A stretch of DNA of 64,000 nucleotides from JBHJHP01 sp042219825 (GCF_042219825.1 NZ_JBHJHQ010000003.1:310001-374000), one strand, 5' to 3'. Positions 50,303-59,522 are shown, numbered from the stretch's first letter. Numbers and translations are program-made. The notes: generated from the letters alone by a model not told the origin.

Positions 50303-50998
50303 ATGAAGAAAGTGCTTATTTTAAAACATGTTGAATTCGAAGGTCCGGGAAGGTTTTTAAAGATTTTTGAATCTTTAAACTATACCATAACCTATTGCAA
50401 CATATGGAAAGATTCACTCCCAGCCATAAAGGATTACGATATATTCCTTATTATGGGTGGTCCTATGAGCGTTAACGATACTGACGACTTCCCCTGGCTA
50501 GAGACCGAAAAACAATTTATTCGCAGTGCTATTAATGCAGGTAAAAAGGTTATCGGTATTTGTCTGGGCGCACAGCTTATAGCCGGCGCATTGGGTGAGC
50601 CGGTTTTCCTGGGAGAAGAAAAAGAGATTGGCTGGTATCCGGTACGTCTGAATAACAATGATCTGCATTTTGTCTTTCACTGGCATGGTGAAACCTACGA
50701 CCTTCCTGTGGGTGCCGAATTACTTGCATCTTCGGCAGCATGCGAAAATCAGATTTTTACATACAACAAAAATGTTATTGCATTTCAGTGTCACCTTGAG
50801 ATGGATGAGTCTGCATTAAAATCTATAGTGGATAAATGCAGGGATGAGTTGACCGGTGAACGCTTTATGATGACAGAAGAACAGATCATGGACGGTCTTG
50901 CTGTCTATGGTACCAGTTCATTCGAACTCTTAAAATCCCTCATCTTTCCATTTCTTAAAGAAGCCTCATTTCAGTCTTTATCCGGACCTGTAACCTGA
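50303..50998 (+). CDS. Class I glutamine amidotransferase (GMP-synthase-type domain)
   Basis: The 231-residue protein (ATG 50303, MKKVLILKHVEFEGPGRF) has the GATase fold: PMSVNDTDDFPWLETEKQFI, the nucleophile cysteine in VIGICLGAQLIAGALG and the histidine of the catalytic triad in IAFQCHLEMDE. It stands alone without a synthase domain, like the YfeJ/PuuD-adjacent class of stand-alone amidotransferases. Its acceptor is unknown. It follows the MBL-fold gene by 26 bases and may be co-transcribed. Confidence 0.9.
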   Translation: MKKVLILKHVEFEGPGRFLKIFESLNYTITYCNIWKDSLPAIKDYDIFLIMGGPMSVNDTDDFPWLETEKQFIRSAINAGKKVIGICLGAQLIAGALGEPVFLGEEKEIGWYPVRLNNNDLHFVFHWHGETYDLPVGAELLASSAACENQIFTYNKNVIAFQCHLEMDESALKSIVDKCRDELTGERFMMTEEQIMDGLAVYGTSSFELLKSLIFPFLKEASFQSLSGPVT

Positions 50999-51096
50999 AT
51001 CAAATTCATTTTTTACAACATCTCTTTTTACTGAACCGGAGTTGGTATTATTATTTATCGCAAAGCCAACCAACGCAAGAATTATGTGGTATAAAA

Positions 51097-51125
51097 AAAG
51101 AGGCTATCATAACGACAACCTCTTT
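51097..51125. terminator. Hairpin terminator between converging operons
   Basis: AAAGAGG (51097-51103) pairs with CCTCTTT (51119-51125) across a 15-base loop, with an A-run before and T-rich sequence after. It serves the amidotransferase gene and the converging T9SS-protein gene. Confidence 0.7.
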
Positions 51126-51147
51126 CCTTCATCTTTAATCTTATATT

Positions 51148-52788
51148 TTATTTTTTCACAAAACGTACCACGTTCGAATCAACAGACAACAGATAAACAC
51201 CATTATCCAGTGAAGAAACATTGATTTGATTGTTAGAAACATCCAGTGTTTTTACAACTGAACCCAGAATATTCATCACTTTTACTTTATTTGATGACGT
51301 TCCTTCAATATACAAAACATCTGAAACAGGATTCGGATATACTGATAAACTTGTTTCTGCTGGAGAATGAATGCTGGTTGCTAATTCTACATCATCACTG
51401 CTCCTTGGATATAACCTGTATTTTGAATAACTGTAAGTAACTATACCGGTTATATTATAATACGAACCATCTGTCAGCATTAAATCGGCATACAATTCTT
51501 TCTCAATAACCACAGAATCACCTGATGCATTAAAACCGGCATACGTGTCACCATTGTCTTTAATCTGTAAGCTATTCACTTTAACCAAAACACCTTCTGT
51601 TCCCTCGCTCAATGGCGCTGTTACCGTTGTCGGATCAACAGATTTGCGATCTGAAACAGTTAAAACTGAATCCGGTACAAATTCAGTGAGGTGATAATAT
51701 TCACTCAGTGTACCATAGATTAAAACAGAATCACCCTTGTTCAGCGAAATATTCGTTTTGCTTGAGCTGACATAGACATATACACCATTCCATTCACCTG
51801 CAGCTGACTGAATGTACGCACTACCCGAACCGGATCCATATGTTACAATACCTGTTGTAAATACCGGTTTTCCAACGTAAGGTGATGCATCACTTGTTTC
51901 AGGATCGCTTACAAACTGCAGATCGTATATGGGTGTTGGTGTTGATGAAAGTACATCCACGGTTACTGTCCATGTAGTGACCGATTCCTCATCGCTGGAA
52001 GTCACCGTATATTCTACCGGATTAGTAAAATCCTGCGCACTTCCGATAGCCGGTGAAACGGTTGCTCCTTTTGAGAGTTCCATTTCCGGTACCAAAGCAG
52101 TAACATCTGTACCGGGATAAACAGTTAAAGCAATTGCAGAATTTTCTACGTCAATATCTGTACCCAAAATCTGATCAGAAACAGAAAAAGACAATACACG
52201 GCTCTGTGGCTTTGGATTTCCCACAACCACATTATCAACCTCTACAGCAGTAGTATTACCGTCATTGCCACTACCAGTAAATACAAAGGCTACGTATATT
52301 GTACCAGACATATCATCAATATTAATGGCGGTATGTTTAAACGGTGTAAAAGTACTTGTCACCTCATCTTTGATTGGAATATTGCACTGAGCAGTGATAT
52401 CTGTCCAGGTAGCAGATGCTATACCGCCTTCTGTTCCATCATAATCAGTAGAATACATTATTGCAAGAGGGTCATCCTGAACGAAATATCCGTATGCCAG
52501 ATCAAATTTAACTGAATCGTTGGGAAATTCATCAAGATTAACACCAGGTGTAATTAACCAGCCGATATTGCTGTCATCACCGGAATTATACGCATTAAAA
52601 TAAGCGTAGATTTCACCACTATATGATCCACCAACCCATACCTTAGAACCGGCTTCTGCATAATTAACCCAACCATCAAGGGCAACGGTTTCATTTTTAA
52701 CCAGAGTGGAAAAATCTTCATTCACCTGTGCATAGCCTGAAAAATAAGCAACAAGCATGAAAATTGAAAGTGTAAATAATTTTTTCAT
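51148..52788 (-). CDS. Exported protein with T9SS sorting domain, choice-of-anchor-J and DUF5689-like domains
   Basis: The 546-residue protein has a signal peptide (1-20). An N-terminal choice-of-anchor-J beta-sandwich (NEDFSTLVKNETVALDGWVN to GWLITPGVNLDEF) comes first, then a Cohesin/Ig-like stretch, then an OB-like DUF5689 domain (PYVGKPVFTTGIVTYGSGSG ... ALLKVNSLQIK-type). The C-terminal ending is ETSLSVYPNPVSDVLYIEG and a final VVRFVKK. The YPNPVSD motif is the type IX secretion sorting domain, so the protein is moved to the cell surface or out of the cell. It follows the lipoprotein and TonB receptor on the same strand. Confidence 0.85.
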   Translation of the reverse strand: MKKLFTLSIFMLVAYFSGYAQVNEDFSTLVKNETVALDGWVNYAEAGSKVWVGGSYSGEIYAYFNAYNSGDDSNIGWLITPGVNLDEFPNDSVKFDLAYGYFVQDDPLAIMYSTDYDGTEGGIASATWTDITAQCNIPIKDEVTSTFTPFKHTAINIDDMSGTIYVAFVFTGSGNDGNTTAVEVDNVVVGNPKPQSRVLSFSVSDQILGTDIDVENSAIALTVYPGTDVTALVPEMELSKGATVSPAIGSAQDFTNPVEYTVTSSDEESVTTWTVTVDVLSSTPTPIYDLQFVSDPETSDASPYVGKPVFTTGIVTYGSGSGSAYIQSAAGEWNGVYVYVSSSKTNISLNKGDSVLIYGTLSEYYHLTEFVPDSVLTVSDRKSVDPTTVTAPLSEGTEGVLVKVNSLQIKDNGDTYAGFNASGDSVVIEKELYADLMLTDGSYYNITGIVTYSYSKYRLYPRSSDDVELATSIHSPAETSLSVYPNPVSDVLYIEGTSSNKVKVMNILGSVVKTLDVSNNQINVSSLDNGVYLLSVDSNVVRFVKK

Positions 52789-52820
52789 TTTAATATGTTT
52801 TAGTGTTAATAAATAAATTT

Positions 52821-54644
52821 CTATTCTGCTTTTGTAGGACCATCTACCAGGTAGAACTCCGGATTAGGCGCGTCCTTGCTTACCCCAAATATACAGGTGT
52901 ACGTTTGGGTTGCTCCGCTATACACCTTAAATGTTATATAATAGAACACTTCCACTCCACTGACATACTTGGTTGCATTGGGATACTTATTGGGCAGTAA
53001 ACCTTCGAGCAGCGCCGTTGTAACTGCATCCTGCCAGGTTTCAAAGCTACTGTTATACTGACCGATCCTCACATCAAAGTCAGGATAATATGCCGAGGTG
53101 CCAAAATAGTACTCAGTATTACTGTAGGTTGACGAATTTTGGGCGGCATATTCCGGTACACTGTTCACATAATCCACAATAATCTGGTAATCCGATTTTT
53201 CCATGTTTAGAATCACGGTCGGATCAAACCTCCATTCCGAATCAACATTACGGTAGGGCTCTGTTATTTGCTGTATATAAGCATATGTAGATATCCATCC
53301 GGAATCTGCTTTGGTAAGCTTGTCTGCTAAAGTTAAAATTTTCCCGTTATCGTAATCAAATACGAAAAATACTTCATCATCCATCTTAGCAAATGGATAC
53401 ATTTTATCGGCCAGTTCCGGTAAATACTCCTGGGATGGACTGGCTACAGAAAAAGCTGCTTCAGCAATGCCGAGACTTTCATAATCGGATCGGTTCAACC
53501 GGTGGATATTATCCATAGGCATCCATTTTGCAGATATGGAATCAAACGCATAATAATCCTGGATTTGGTAAGTATATCCACCACCAATTACCGGGTAACC
53601 GTAATTCCCTACGTTCACTTCGCTGATTGACCATTCCGGTGCCTTAGATGAAGATGCCGTTGAGATATACCTGAAAGCAACTTTTATCTTATTCCCATCA
53701 TAAGCACTAAGATTAAATAATTTAGAGTTAACAAATACCCCAATCGCCGTTTTCGGATCACTGATTGCATACTCAGACCAACGTGCTGAATCAATACTGC
53801 GATCAATATCTGTTGTTACAAGCAACGACAGACATCCTGTTTCGAAATACCGCACATTATGCTTAATCCGGAGGTATGTATTTGTCACATCACTCAAATC
53901 AATAACAGGAGATACAAGCCAGTCTTCATTGTCGAAGTACTTCCCATCATAACCGTTCATGGTAACCGAACCATTATCCCTGGGACTATATATCCAAGAC
54001 TGATTACCTTTGATGTCTAAACTGCTGAATAAACCAAATCCTCCATTATCAAATGACTCAGATAAACTTGGAATTATTTGCTTATTAAACACGACGTTTG
54101 CTTCGTTATCGGAGTACATATAATTTACGACTATCGTATCACTGCTTCCCTGATATTTCACCTTATGTTTTAAAATATTCGATATATAATGTTCAGGCAG
54201 GTATGGCGGAGCAAAATAGTTCAGGTAGCCCAGAGTTGAGTCGATGCTTTGATAGTCGTTATGCGTAATGGAATACGAATCCATTCCGGCAATATCAGTC
54301 AGCATTCCCGGTGCTTCCCCATTATAGTTAAAAGTTACCGAAGCCTTGGTCCCTGTCAGGTTAGGCATAATTACATCCAGCAACATCGGAATGTACTTAC
54401 TACCCTGTATTTCATCAGTGAAATATTCATTGGCGGCAATAAATTCTGCTACAGTCACATCATTTGAATCAAGATATAATATCCTGTCGTGCAACGCTGT
54501 ATAATCAGCAGCAGTCAGGGTGTAATCTATATTCTGATTGAATTCATTATTCAAATTATTTAGGTCCTCTCTCAGCGGATCAATAACCTCACAGGAGACG
54601 ATTGCCAAACTAAAAACAATTAATAATAAAAAGTAATTTTTCAT
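52821..54644 (-). CDS. Surface lipoprotein with choice-of-anchor-J domain, partner of the TonB receptor
   Basis: The 607-residue protein has a lipoprotein signal ending VSCEV (C18). A beta-sandwich choice-of-anchor-J region (about 190-350, SESFDNGGFGLFSSLDIKGN, SWIYSPRDNGSVTMNGYDGK, DWLVSPVIDLSDVTNTYLRI) is set within largely unassigned sequence. No SusD fold or TPR helices are seen. It lies 24 bases after the TonB receptor gene, in the place a SusD would occupy in a polysaccharide locus. The likely role is ligand capture at the surface; the ligand is unknown. Confidence 0.75.
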   Translation of the reverse strand: MKNYFLLLIVFSLAIVSCEVIDPLREDLNNLNNEFNQNIDYTLTAADYTALHDRILYLDSNDVTVAEFIAANEYFTDEIQGSKYIPMLLDVIMPNLTGTKASVTFNYNGEAPGMLTDIAGMDSYSITHNDYQSIDSTLGYLNYFAPPYLPEHYISNILKHKVKYQGSSDTIVVNYMYSDNEANVVFNKQIIPSLSESFDNGGFGLFSSLDIKGNQSWIYSPRDNGSVTMNGYDGKYFDNEDWLVSPVIDLSDVTNTYLRIKHNVRYFETGCLSLLVTTDIDRSIDSARWSEYAISDPKTAIGVFVNSKLFNLSAYDGNKIKVAFRYISTASSSKAPEWSISEVNVGNYGYPVIGGGYTYQIQDYYAFDSISAKWMPMDNIHRLNRSDYESLGIAEAAFSVASPSQEYLPELADKMYPFAKMDDEVFFVFDYDNGKILTLADKLTKADSGWISTYAYIQQITEPYRNVDSEWRFDPTVILNMEKSDYQIIVDYVNSVPEYAAQNSSTYSNTEYYFGTSAYYPDFDVRIGQYNSSFETWQDAVTTALLEGLLPNKYPNATKYVSGVEVFYYITFKVYSGATQTYTCIFGVSKDAPNPEFYLVDGPTKAE

Positions 54645-54668
54645 TATTATACTTTTAAAAATTTCTAA

Positions 54669-57302
54669 TTAAAACCTCACTTTTAACCCAAACGAAAATG
54701 TGCGTCCAAACCCAAAATAATAGCCCTGCCCTTCGTAGGCATCGGCAATGTAAGTTGTATTAAGAGCGTTATTCATGTTACCGTGTAATGATGCATTAAG
54801 ATTTCCGATTTTAAAATCGTAAAATGCATTAAGATCAAATAACATGTAAGCAGGAACCTTTTCCACATCCACGCCCTCATCTTCCGGCATTGTCCGTGCA
54901 TTAAGATTGAAATTGGCAAACAACCTTGCGGCATAATTCATATCCACTCCTACTTTCAAGCCTGATAATACTTCCACATTCACTCCCAGGGCAGCGGTTG
55001 TCTGTGCTGCATCAGCAACATGAATTCCATTCAGGTACATTTTGGGTATTGTATATACAAGTGTCTGATCCTTGAAAATTTTGACCGAATCAACATTATT
55101 AGCCCAAATCCAGTCACCCACGGAGATCATACCATTGATTTCAACTTTTTCTGTTGGTTTTGCGTTGAAGTCAAGCTCAATACCTTCGTGCCGTGCATTG
55201 ATTCCTTCAATATTATAAAACAGGCGTTCATCAGGATTTGTCGGATCTGTCACATTTCCGGTTCTTGTTTTATTTTTCCAGAAGGTATAATAAATGTTCA
55301 GGTGGCTTGAGAAATACTGACTTCTGAATCCGTAACCGATTTCTGTTGACAGCACTTTTTCGTTTACTGCACCATCATTAAACAGGTTTCTGTTATTCTG
55401 AAATACTGTATTCATAACCGGCTGGCGCTCCATATACCCACCATTAATAAAAACATTGTGTTTCCTGTTCAGGTTATAGTTAGCACCTGTTTTTAATGAA
55501 TATCCGATAAAGCTGTGCCAGGGAGTGACCTGATTAACCTTGTAGGCCTCAGTTTCCAGTATTGAAGTTTTGTCCTGGCTGAGCATATAATCCATCAGCT
55601 TACTTTCGTACTTTGCTCTTAGCTCCGGATCAGCCGCTAAACGGGCTTTCTCCGCATCCGAAAAATACTGGGCATAATCAATACGCCGGTAAGACCGGTT
55701 TGATATGGTACCCGATAGAAATGCTGAGAGCCTGTTGCGGGAATATTCGCCCTGAAGAAACAATCCTTCCCACGCCACTTCACCATCATTATTATAACTT
55801 AATTTTTCGCCTTTCCTAATCGGATGGTTGTAAAATGCCACCGCAGCTTTATTGCTTTTGTCGATTACAAAATCGGTTCCGAGCAAATCATCTGCCTGCT
55901 GCCAGTGCGACCCTTTATAATATCTCAGGTCAACGCCGGATAACAGGTTGATGTCGCCAAGGCTCTTCTTTAATGTGGAAAGTAAACCATACCATTGATG
56001 ATTATTATAGGAATTCTGAAAATATATTCCCCCTCCGGTACCCTGGGCAGCATATTGTTTATTGTTCTGCACAATCCTGTCCCAGTCAATATGACCTTCA
56101 GAATTGAAAGACAAATTCACCCCGTTTGAACTGGTATAGCCGCCACCACCTGATCCCCACGACCCATACAATGATGAACTTAAAAAGGTGGTTTCATCAA
56201 TATTGAAATAGTGGTTAATAATCGCAACAGGTTTACTGTAAAAGTTTGTAGAGTTGCTGAAGAACTGTCCGTTTTTATATCCCCAATCCTCATTAAACCG
56301 AAGACCATCCGGCTTTGTAAGCACACTTAACGGTTGATAATTATAGCGTCGGGCATGCCACTGCGAGGCCCCAAAAATGGTTAGAGCCAACTGCTGTCTG
56401 TCGCTGAGTCTTTTGGCAAGACTAAAAAAGTATGAATAGCCATTAAACGGGGACCCTTCCACGTAACCATCCCCCTTAGTCTTTGAGAACATCATGGTTA
56501 GCGCCCAGTTGTTTTCGAGTAAGCCTGTTGATAATGTAATCCCTGTTTTGTTGTAATTATTATTACCCAGATTATAAAAAACGTTGCCTCCTTTTCTAGC
56601 CTCTGTTGTTTTGGTTAGCACATTTATAGTACCTCCAACCGAAGGCACTGCGATCTTAGAAGCACCCACACCTCTCTGAACCTGCATGGTACGTGTAACA
56701 TCAGACAAACCTGCCCAGTTTGACCAATAAACCCTGTCGTTTTCCATCCCGTTAACAGGCATCCCATTGATCATAACGGCAACATTATTGCTGCTAAATC
56801 CACGGATGCGCACATCGGCATCACCAAAGCCCCCTCCACGTTTTGTTACATAAACGCCCGGTGTAGACTTAAGTATTTCGGGAAATTCCTGTGTGCCAAG
56901 TTTAAGTTCAATTTGCCTGGGCTTTATATTTGTCACTGCAATCGGTGTTTTTCGGTCGATTGCCACATTCGCCAAAACACTGATCTCATGAATACCGATG
57001 GCATCCGACTGCAGGCCTATTACGCCAAGATCAATATCCTTGTTTGTTACCTCAACCGGTATTTCTTTTGAAAGGTACCCCACAAAAGATACCATGATGG
57101 TGTTTTTGCCTCGCGGAGCTTTAAGTGTAAAGACTCCATCCATATCGGCAACAGTACCGATAGTTGTACCTTTAAGCACAACAGTTGCCCCAATCAGGGT
57201 TTCTTTTGTATCCTTATCTACAACAATACCACTTACCTGCCCCTGGCCGTAAGTGATAATTGAAAAAAATAATACAAAAAGTGAAGTACAAATTATTCTC
57301 AT
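54669..57302 (-). CDS. TonB-dependent outer-membrane receptor with N-terminal carboxypeptidase-like domain
   Basis: The 877-residue protein has a signal peptide (1-19), a carboxypeptidase-regulatory-like domain (about 22-105, VSGIVVDKDTKETLIGATVV), a plug domain (VRIRGFSSNNVAVMINGMPV, then WAGLSDVTRTMQVQRGVGAS) and a 22-strand barrel with the terminal aromatic FSFGLKVRF. The ligand is not named by the sequence: no SusD follows, and no iron-uptake gene is near. It is the first gene of a three-gene operon with a surface lipoprotein and a T9SS-exported protein. No -7 element is clear upstream. Confidence 0.9.
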   Translation of the reverse strand: MRIICTSLFVLFFSIITYGQGQVSGIVVDKDTKETLIGATVVLKGTTIGTVADMDGVFTLKAPRGKNTIMVSFVGYLSKEIPVEVTNKDIDLGVIGLQSDAIGIHEISVLANVAIDRKTPIAVTNIKPRQIELKLGTQEFPEILKSTPGVYVTKRGGGFGDADVRIRGFSSNNVAVMINGMPVNGMENDRVYWSNWAGLSDVTRTMQVQRGVGASKIAVPSVGGTINVLTKTTEARKGGNVFYNLGNNNYNKTGITLSTGLLENNWALTMMFSKTKGDGYVEGSPFNGYSYFFSLAKRLSDRQQLALTIFGASQWHARRYNYQPLSVLTKPDGLRFNEDWGYKNGQFFSNSTNFYSKPVAIINHYFNIDETTFLSSSLYGSWGSGGGGYTSSNGVNLSFNSEGHIDWDRIVQNNKQYAAQGTGGGIYFQNSYNNHQWYGLLSTLKKSLGDINLLSGVDLRYYKGSHWQQADDLLGTDFVIDKSNKAAVAFYNHPIRKGEKLSYNNDGEVAWEGLFLQGEYSRNRLSAFLSGTISNRSYRRIDYAQYFSDAEKARLAADPELRAKYESKLMDYMLSQDKTSILETEAYKVNQVTPWHSFIGYSLKTGANYNLNRKHNVFINGGYMERQPVMNTVFQNNRNLFNDGAVNEKVLSTEIGYGFRSQYFSSHLNIYYTFWKNKTRTGNVTDPTNPDERLFYNIEGINARHEGIELDFNAKPTEKVEINGMISVGDWIWANNVDSVKIFKDQTLVYTIPKMYLNGIHVADAAQTTAALGVNVEVLSGLKVGVDMNYAARLFANFNLNARTMPEDEGVDVEKVPAYMLFDLNAFYDFKIGNLNASLHGNMNNALNTTYIADAYEGQGYYFGFGRTFSFGLKVRF

Positions 57303-57483
57303 AAAAACAGTATTATAAAACTTATCAGGGTTTCTTTTCGAACAAAAAATAATACATCAATCAGTCTAAGTTTTGATGGACTAAAATTAGTTAAAACTTA
57401 TAAAAGATACTAATATGAAACTAAACATTTAACCTTTAAAACTTTCAAATGTTTACGCCACACAATATCTTCTTATGAACCAA

Positions 57484-58017
57484 TTATTTATGTCGGATTT
57501 TTAAATCGTAGACATCACCAAACAGATTTGTGTTTGTCTGCAACGACTTTATAAGAGAAAGGTCTTCATTTTCAACAGCAGCCCCCATATCTTCCAAATC
57601 AAAGCTCAGACTACGCTCCCGCACAAACAATGTCCCGGTATGATTCAGTAGCTGCTTAAGAATCTTCAGGTCCGGTTCTATGTCAAGGTCGTTGTAGTTC
57701 AAATGCAGAATGATAATATCAAATACCCTGCCTGAAATCAACATTGCCTTCATGCTTTCGGAACTCACATCAATACGTTTTTTCAGAACGTATTTTTTTG
57801 ATGCGGCTTTGATTTCTTCATCCGATAATCCACTAAGCGTAATTTTACCTGTCAAGCATTTTTTATGGAGATGCTTTACGAGTTTTTCAGCTTCATAGCC
57901 TGCAACAAGAATTTTTTCATACCCACATACAGAGATATCTGCAATGTAGGATTTATAATAGCCACTTGTGGGAATCAACAGATTTTTCTTACCTGAAATC
58001 ATATCTTTTTTACTCAT
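57484..58017 (-). CDS. Protein with degenerate methyltransferase-like fold, under a structured leader
   Basis: The 177-residue protein (start MSKKDMISGKKNLLIPTSGY) has the strand-helix order of class I SAM-dependent methyltransferases: EKILVAGYEAEKLVKHLHKK in place of the glycine-rich loop, KITLSGLSDEEIKAASKKYV where an acidic residue should bind ribose, FDIIILHLNYNDLD and GTLFVRERSLSF. The GxGxG loop is not conserved, so binding of SAM is doubtful. No known family can be named. The upstream leader contains a promoter, a hairpin terminator and a short open frame that ends on its start codon. Confidence 0.6.
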   Translation of the reverse strand: MSKKDMISGKKNLLIPTSGYYKSYIADISVCGYEKILVAGYEAEKLVKHLHKKCLTGKITLSGLSDEEIKAASKKYVLKKRIDVSSESMKAMLISGRVFDIIILHLNYNDLDIEPDLKILKQLLNHTGTLFVRERSLSFDLEDMGAAVENEDLSLIKSLQTNTNLFGDVYDLKIRHK

Positions 58018-58114
58018 CTTCTATTGTTTTAAGTGTATGACATAAAAAAGAGAAGTTACAGAACTGCAACTTCTCACTTTGGGAAGGTATTATGTTGATA
58101 TTGAGGAAAGACAT
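58010..58114 (-). CDS. Possible 34-codon leader frame overlapping the start of the methyltransferase-like gene
   Basis: An ATG at 58114 opens a frame of 34 codons (MSFLNINIIPSQSEKLQFCN, then on to LKTIEDE) that stops at TAA in the first codons of the next gene (GATGAGTAA). The frame crosses the hairpin at 58050-58075. Its coding status is unproven; codon use is ordinary and no ribosome site is clear. Confidence 0.35.
   Translation of the reverse strand: MSFLNINIIPSQSEKLQFCNFSFLCHTLKTIEDE
58050..58075 (-). terminator. Attenuator-like hairpin in the leader of the methyltransferase-like gene
   Basis: On the minus strand GAGAAGTT pairs with AACTTCTC (8 pairs) and is followed by a T-run (TTTTTT), the form of an intrinsic terminator. 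It lies about 33 bases ahead of the start codon at 58017 and 50 bases after a -7 element (TACTTTTG, 58128-58135). A second stem, AAGGTTATG with CATAATACCTT (58087-58120), precedes it. The pair resembles an attenuator or riboswitch-type leader; no known class was recognised. Confidence 0.6.
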
Positions 58115-58127
58115 AACCTTTTGATCA

Positions 58128-58135
58128 CAAAAGTA
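58128..58135 (-). promoter_or_regulatory. -7 element (TACTTTTG) ahead of the structured leader
   Basis: TACTTTTG on the minus strand fits TAnnTTTG and would start a leader of about 100 bases reaching the ATG at 58017. The nearest TTG (58161-58163) is 25 bases upstream, longer than ideal. Confidence 0.5.
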
Positions 58136-58208
58136 TAGCCTGCGTATTACGCTTTTATTGCAACCAAATTAAAGATGAATGAAACTGATATGAAGTTAAT
58201 GCCACAAA

Positions 58209-58236
58209 AAAAGCATCCCTAAAGAGGAATGCTTTT
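58209..58236 (-). terminator. Terminator of the zinc peptidase gene
   Basis: AAAAGCATCCCT and AGGAATGCTTTT pair with one mismatch around a 4-base loop, followed on the minus strand by a T-run. It lies 19 bases after the stop of the gene at 58256. Confidence 0.85.
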
Positions 58237-58255
58237 CCAAATTTTGTAATTTCCT

Positions 58256-58927
58256 TTACCTGCTTCTGGCTATCATAATATAATAAAGCAGCGTAACCAA
58301 AGAACCTAAAGCAGCCACAACGTAAGTTCTTCCTGCCCATTTCAGTGCATCCTTAGCCATGGCATTGTTCTGAGATGTGGTTATGCCGGATTGTCCTAAC
58401 CATGCTATTGCTCTCCGGCTGGCATCCATTTCTACCGGTAAGGTAATGAATGAAAACAATGTGGTAATCGCAAATAAAATGATCCCTACCATAAAAATCT
58501 GCGGAAAGGTGTTAATCATTATAATCCCTGCAATGATTACCCATTGAACCCAGTTAGAAGCCAAACTTACAAATGGAACCAGAGCAGAACGCATATTCAG
58601 CCATGCATACGATCTGGCATGTTGCACGGCATGCCCGCACTCGTGTGCAGCAACTGCTGCTGCCGCAACACTGCTCCCATAATAAACATCGTGACTCAAA
58701 TTCACAGTTTTATTTGCAGGGTTATAATGGTCTGTTAACTGCCCGTTTACAGATGTAATACGCACATCATAAATACCATGGTCGTGTAACATCTTTTCAG
58801 CGATATCCCTACCAGTCATCCCGTTGATTCCAACTTTGGAATATTTTTTAAACTTTTGCTTGAGCGTACTCTGTACGATCAGACCGGGAATCATAATAAT
58901 AATGATCAATAAAATATACGACATCAT
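58256..58927 (-). CDS. YugP-type membrane zinc metallopeptidase
   Basis: The 223-residue protein has an N-terminal membrane segment (2-17), then GMTGRDIAEKMLHDHGI, the zinc site AAHECGHAVQHA (H95, E96, H99) and further hydrophobic segments (about 120-160 and 200-220). It matches the YugP (Zn_peptidase_2) family, found in many bacteria without an assigned substrate. The start may be the second methionine (58924). It is transcribed alone and ends at a strong terminator. Confidence 0.88.
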   Translation of the reverse strand: MMSYILLIIIIMIPGLIVQSTLKQKFKKYSKVGINGMTGRDIAEKMLHDHGIYDVRITSVNGQLTDHYNPANKTVNLSHDVYYGSSVAAAAVAAHECGHAVQHARSYAWLNMRSALVPFVSLASNWVQWVIIAGIIMINTFPQIFMVGIILFAITTLFSFITLPVEMDASRRAIAWLGQSGITTSQNNAMAKDALKWAGRTYVVAALGSLVTLLYYIMIARSR

Positions 58928-59124
58928 AACCTTTAAATTTAATGTCAGAATTGCCTCAAATCAAATGCCAATTCATCCGAAATGCCTTTTTGACATATCA
59001 CTTTTAATGTTTTTTTAATAATTATCATTTACTCTTACGTGTCTGAATAAGCGGAACAGAAATGTACATATTTGTAATCACGCAAAATATTTTACAATTG
59101 TTATGTCATTTTAGTATTAAACTT

Positions 59125-59132
59125 TACTTTTG
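59125..59132 (+). promoter_or_regulatory. -7 element (TACTTTTG) for the carbohydrate-binding-fold gene
   Basis: TACTTTTG fits TAnnTTTG and lies 78 bases before the ATG at 59211. A TTG is seen at 59098-59100, 24 bases upstream, slightly too far. The leader between holds nothing recognised. Confidence 0.5.
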
Positions 59133-59210
59133 CAGCACCGCAACCTGATTAATTGGATTCATTCTGTTTCCAAAAAGAAATCTCATCTATTAATTCTAAA
59201 GATATTTGTC

Positions 59211-59522
59211 ATGAGTTTTAAAAAAACATTTTTAAAATCAAAACCGGTATGTAAAGTTGCATTCCGGTTATCTAAATCTGAAGTTGAAAGTGCCAGTGAT
59301 GTGAAGATCCTTGGATCATTCAATAACTGGGATAAAGGTGCTGAGCCAATGAAACAATTGAAGAACGGTGATTTTACCGCAACTGTTGAATTACCGGTTG
59401 ACCAGGAAATCGAGTTCCGCTATCTGGTCAATAATTCATCGTGGATTAACGACTCTGAAGCAGAAGGTTTCATTTCCAATGCCTTTGGAGATACAAACAG
59501 CTTGATCAGCACCAGGGCATAA
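59211..59522 (+). CDS. Small protein with glycogen-binding-type (CBM48/AMPK) fold
   Basis: The 103-residue protein (ATG 59211, MSFKKTFLKSKPVCKVAFRL) is a single early-set domain: VKILGSFNNWDKGAEPMKQL, NGDFTATVELPVDQEIEFRY and LVNNSSWINDSEAEGFISNA. The GSFNNWD and FRYLVNNSSWINDSEAEGF stretches are those of CBM48-like/AMPK beta-subunit domains that bind glycogen. No catalytic domain is attached. It may tether a partner to glycogen or a similar glucan; this is inferred from the fold. It is the only gene in its transcript as far as seen. Confidence 0.85.
   Translation: MSFKKTFLKSKPVCKVAFRLSKSEVESASDVKILGSFNNWDKGAEPMKQLKNGDFTATVELPVDQEIEFRYLVNNSSWINDSEAEGFISNAFGDTNSLISTRA

Noticed and set aside
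54669..57302. SusC/SusD polysaccharide-utilisation locus
   Set aside because: No SusD-like protein follows and no glycoside hydrolase gene is in the operon.
57303..57480. Pho-box-like repeats upstream of the TonB receptor operon
   Set aside because: No 11-base-spaced TGTnA(C/T) repeats were found on either strand.
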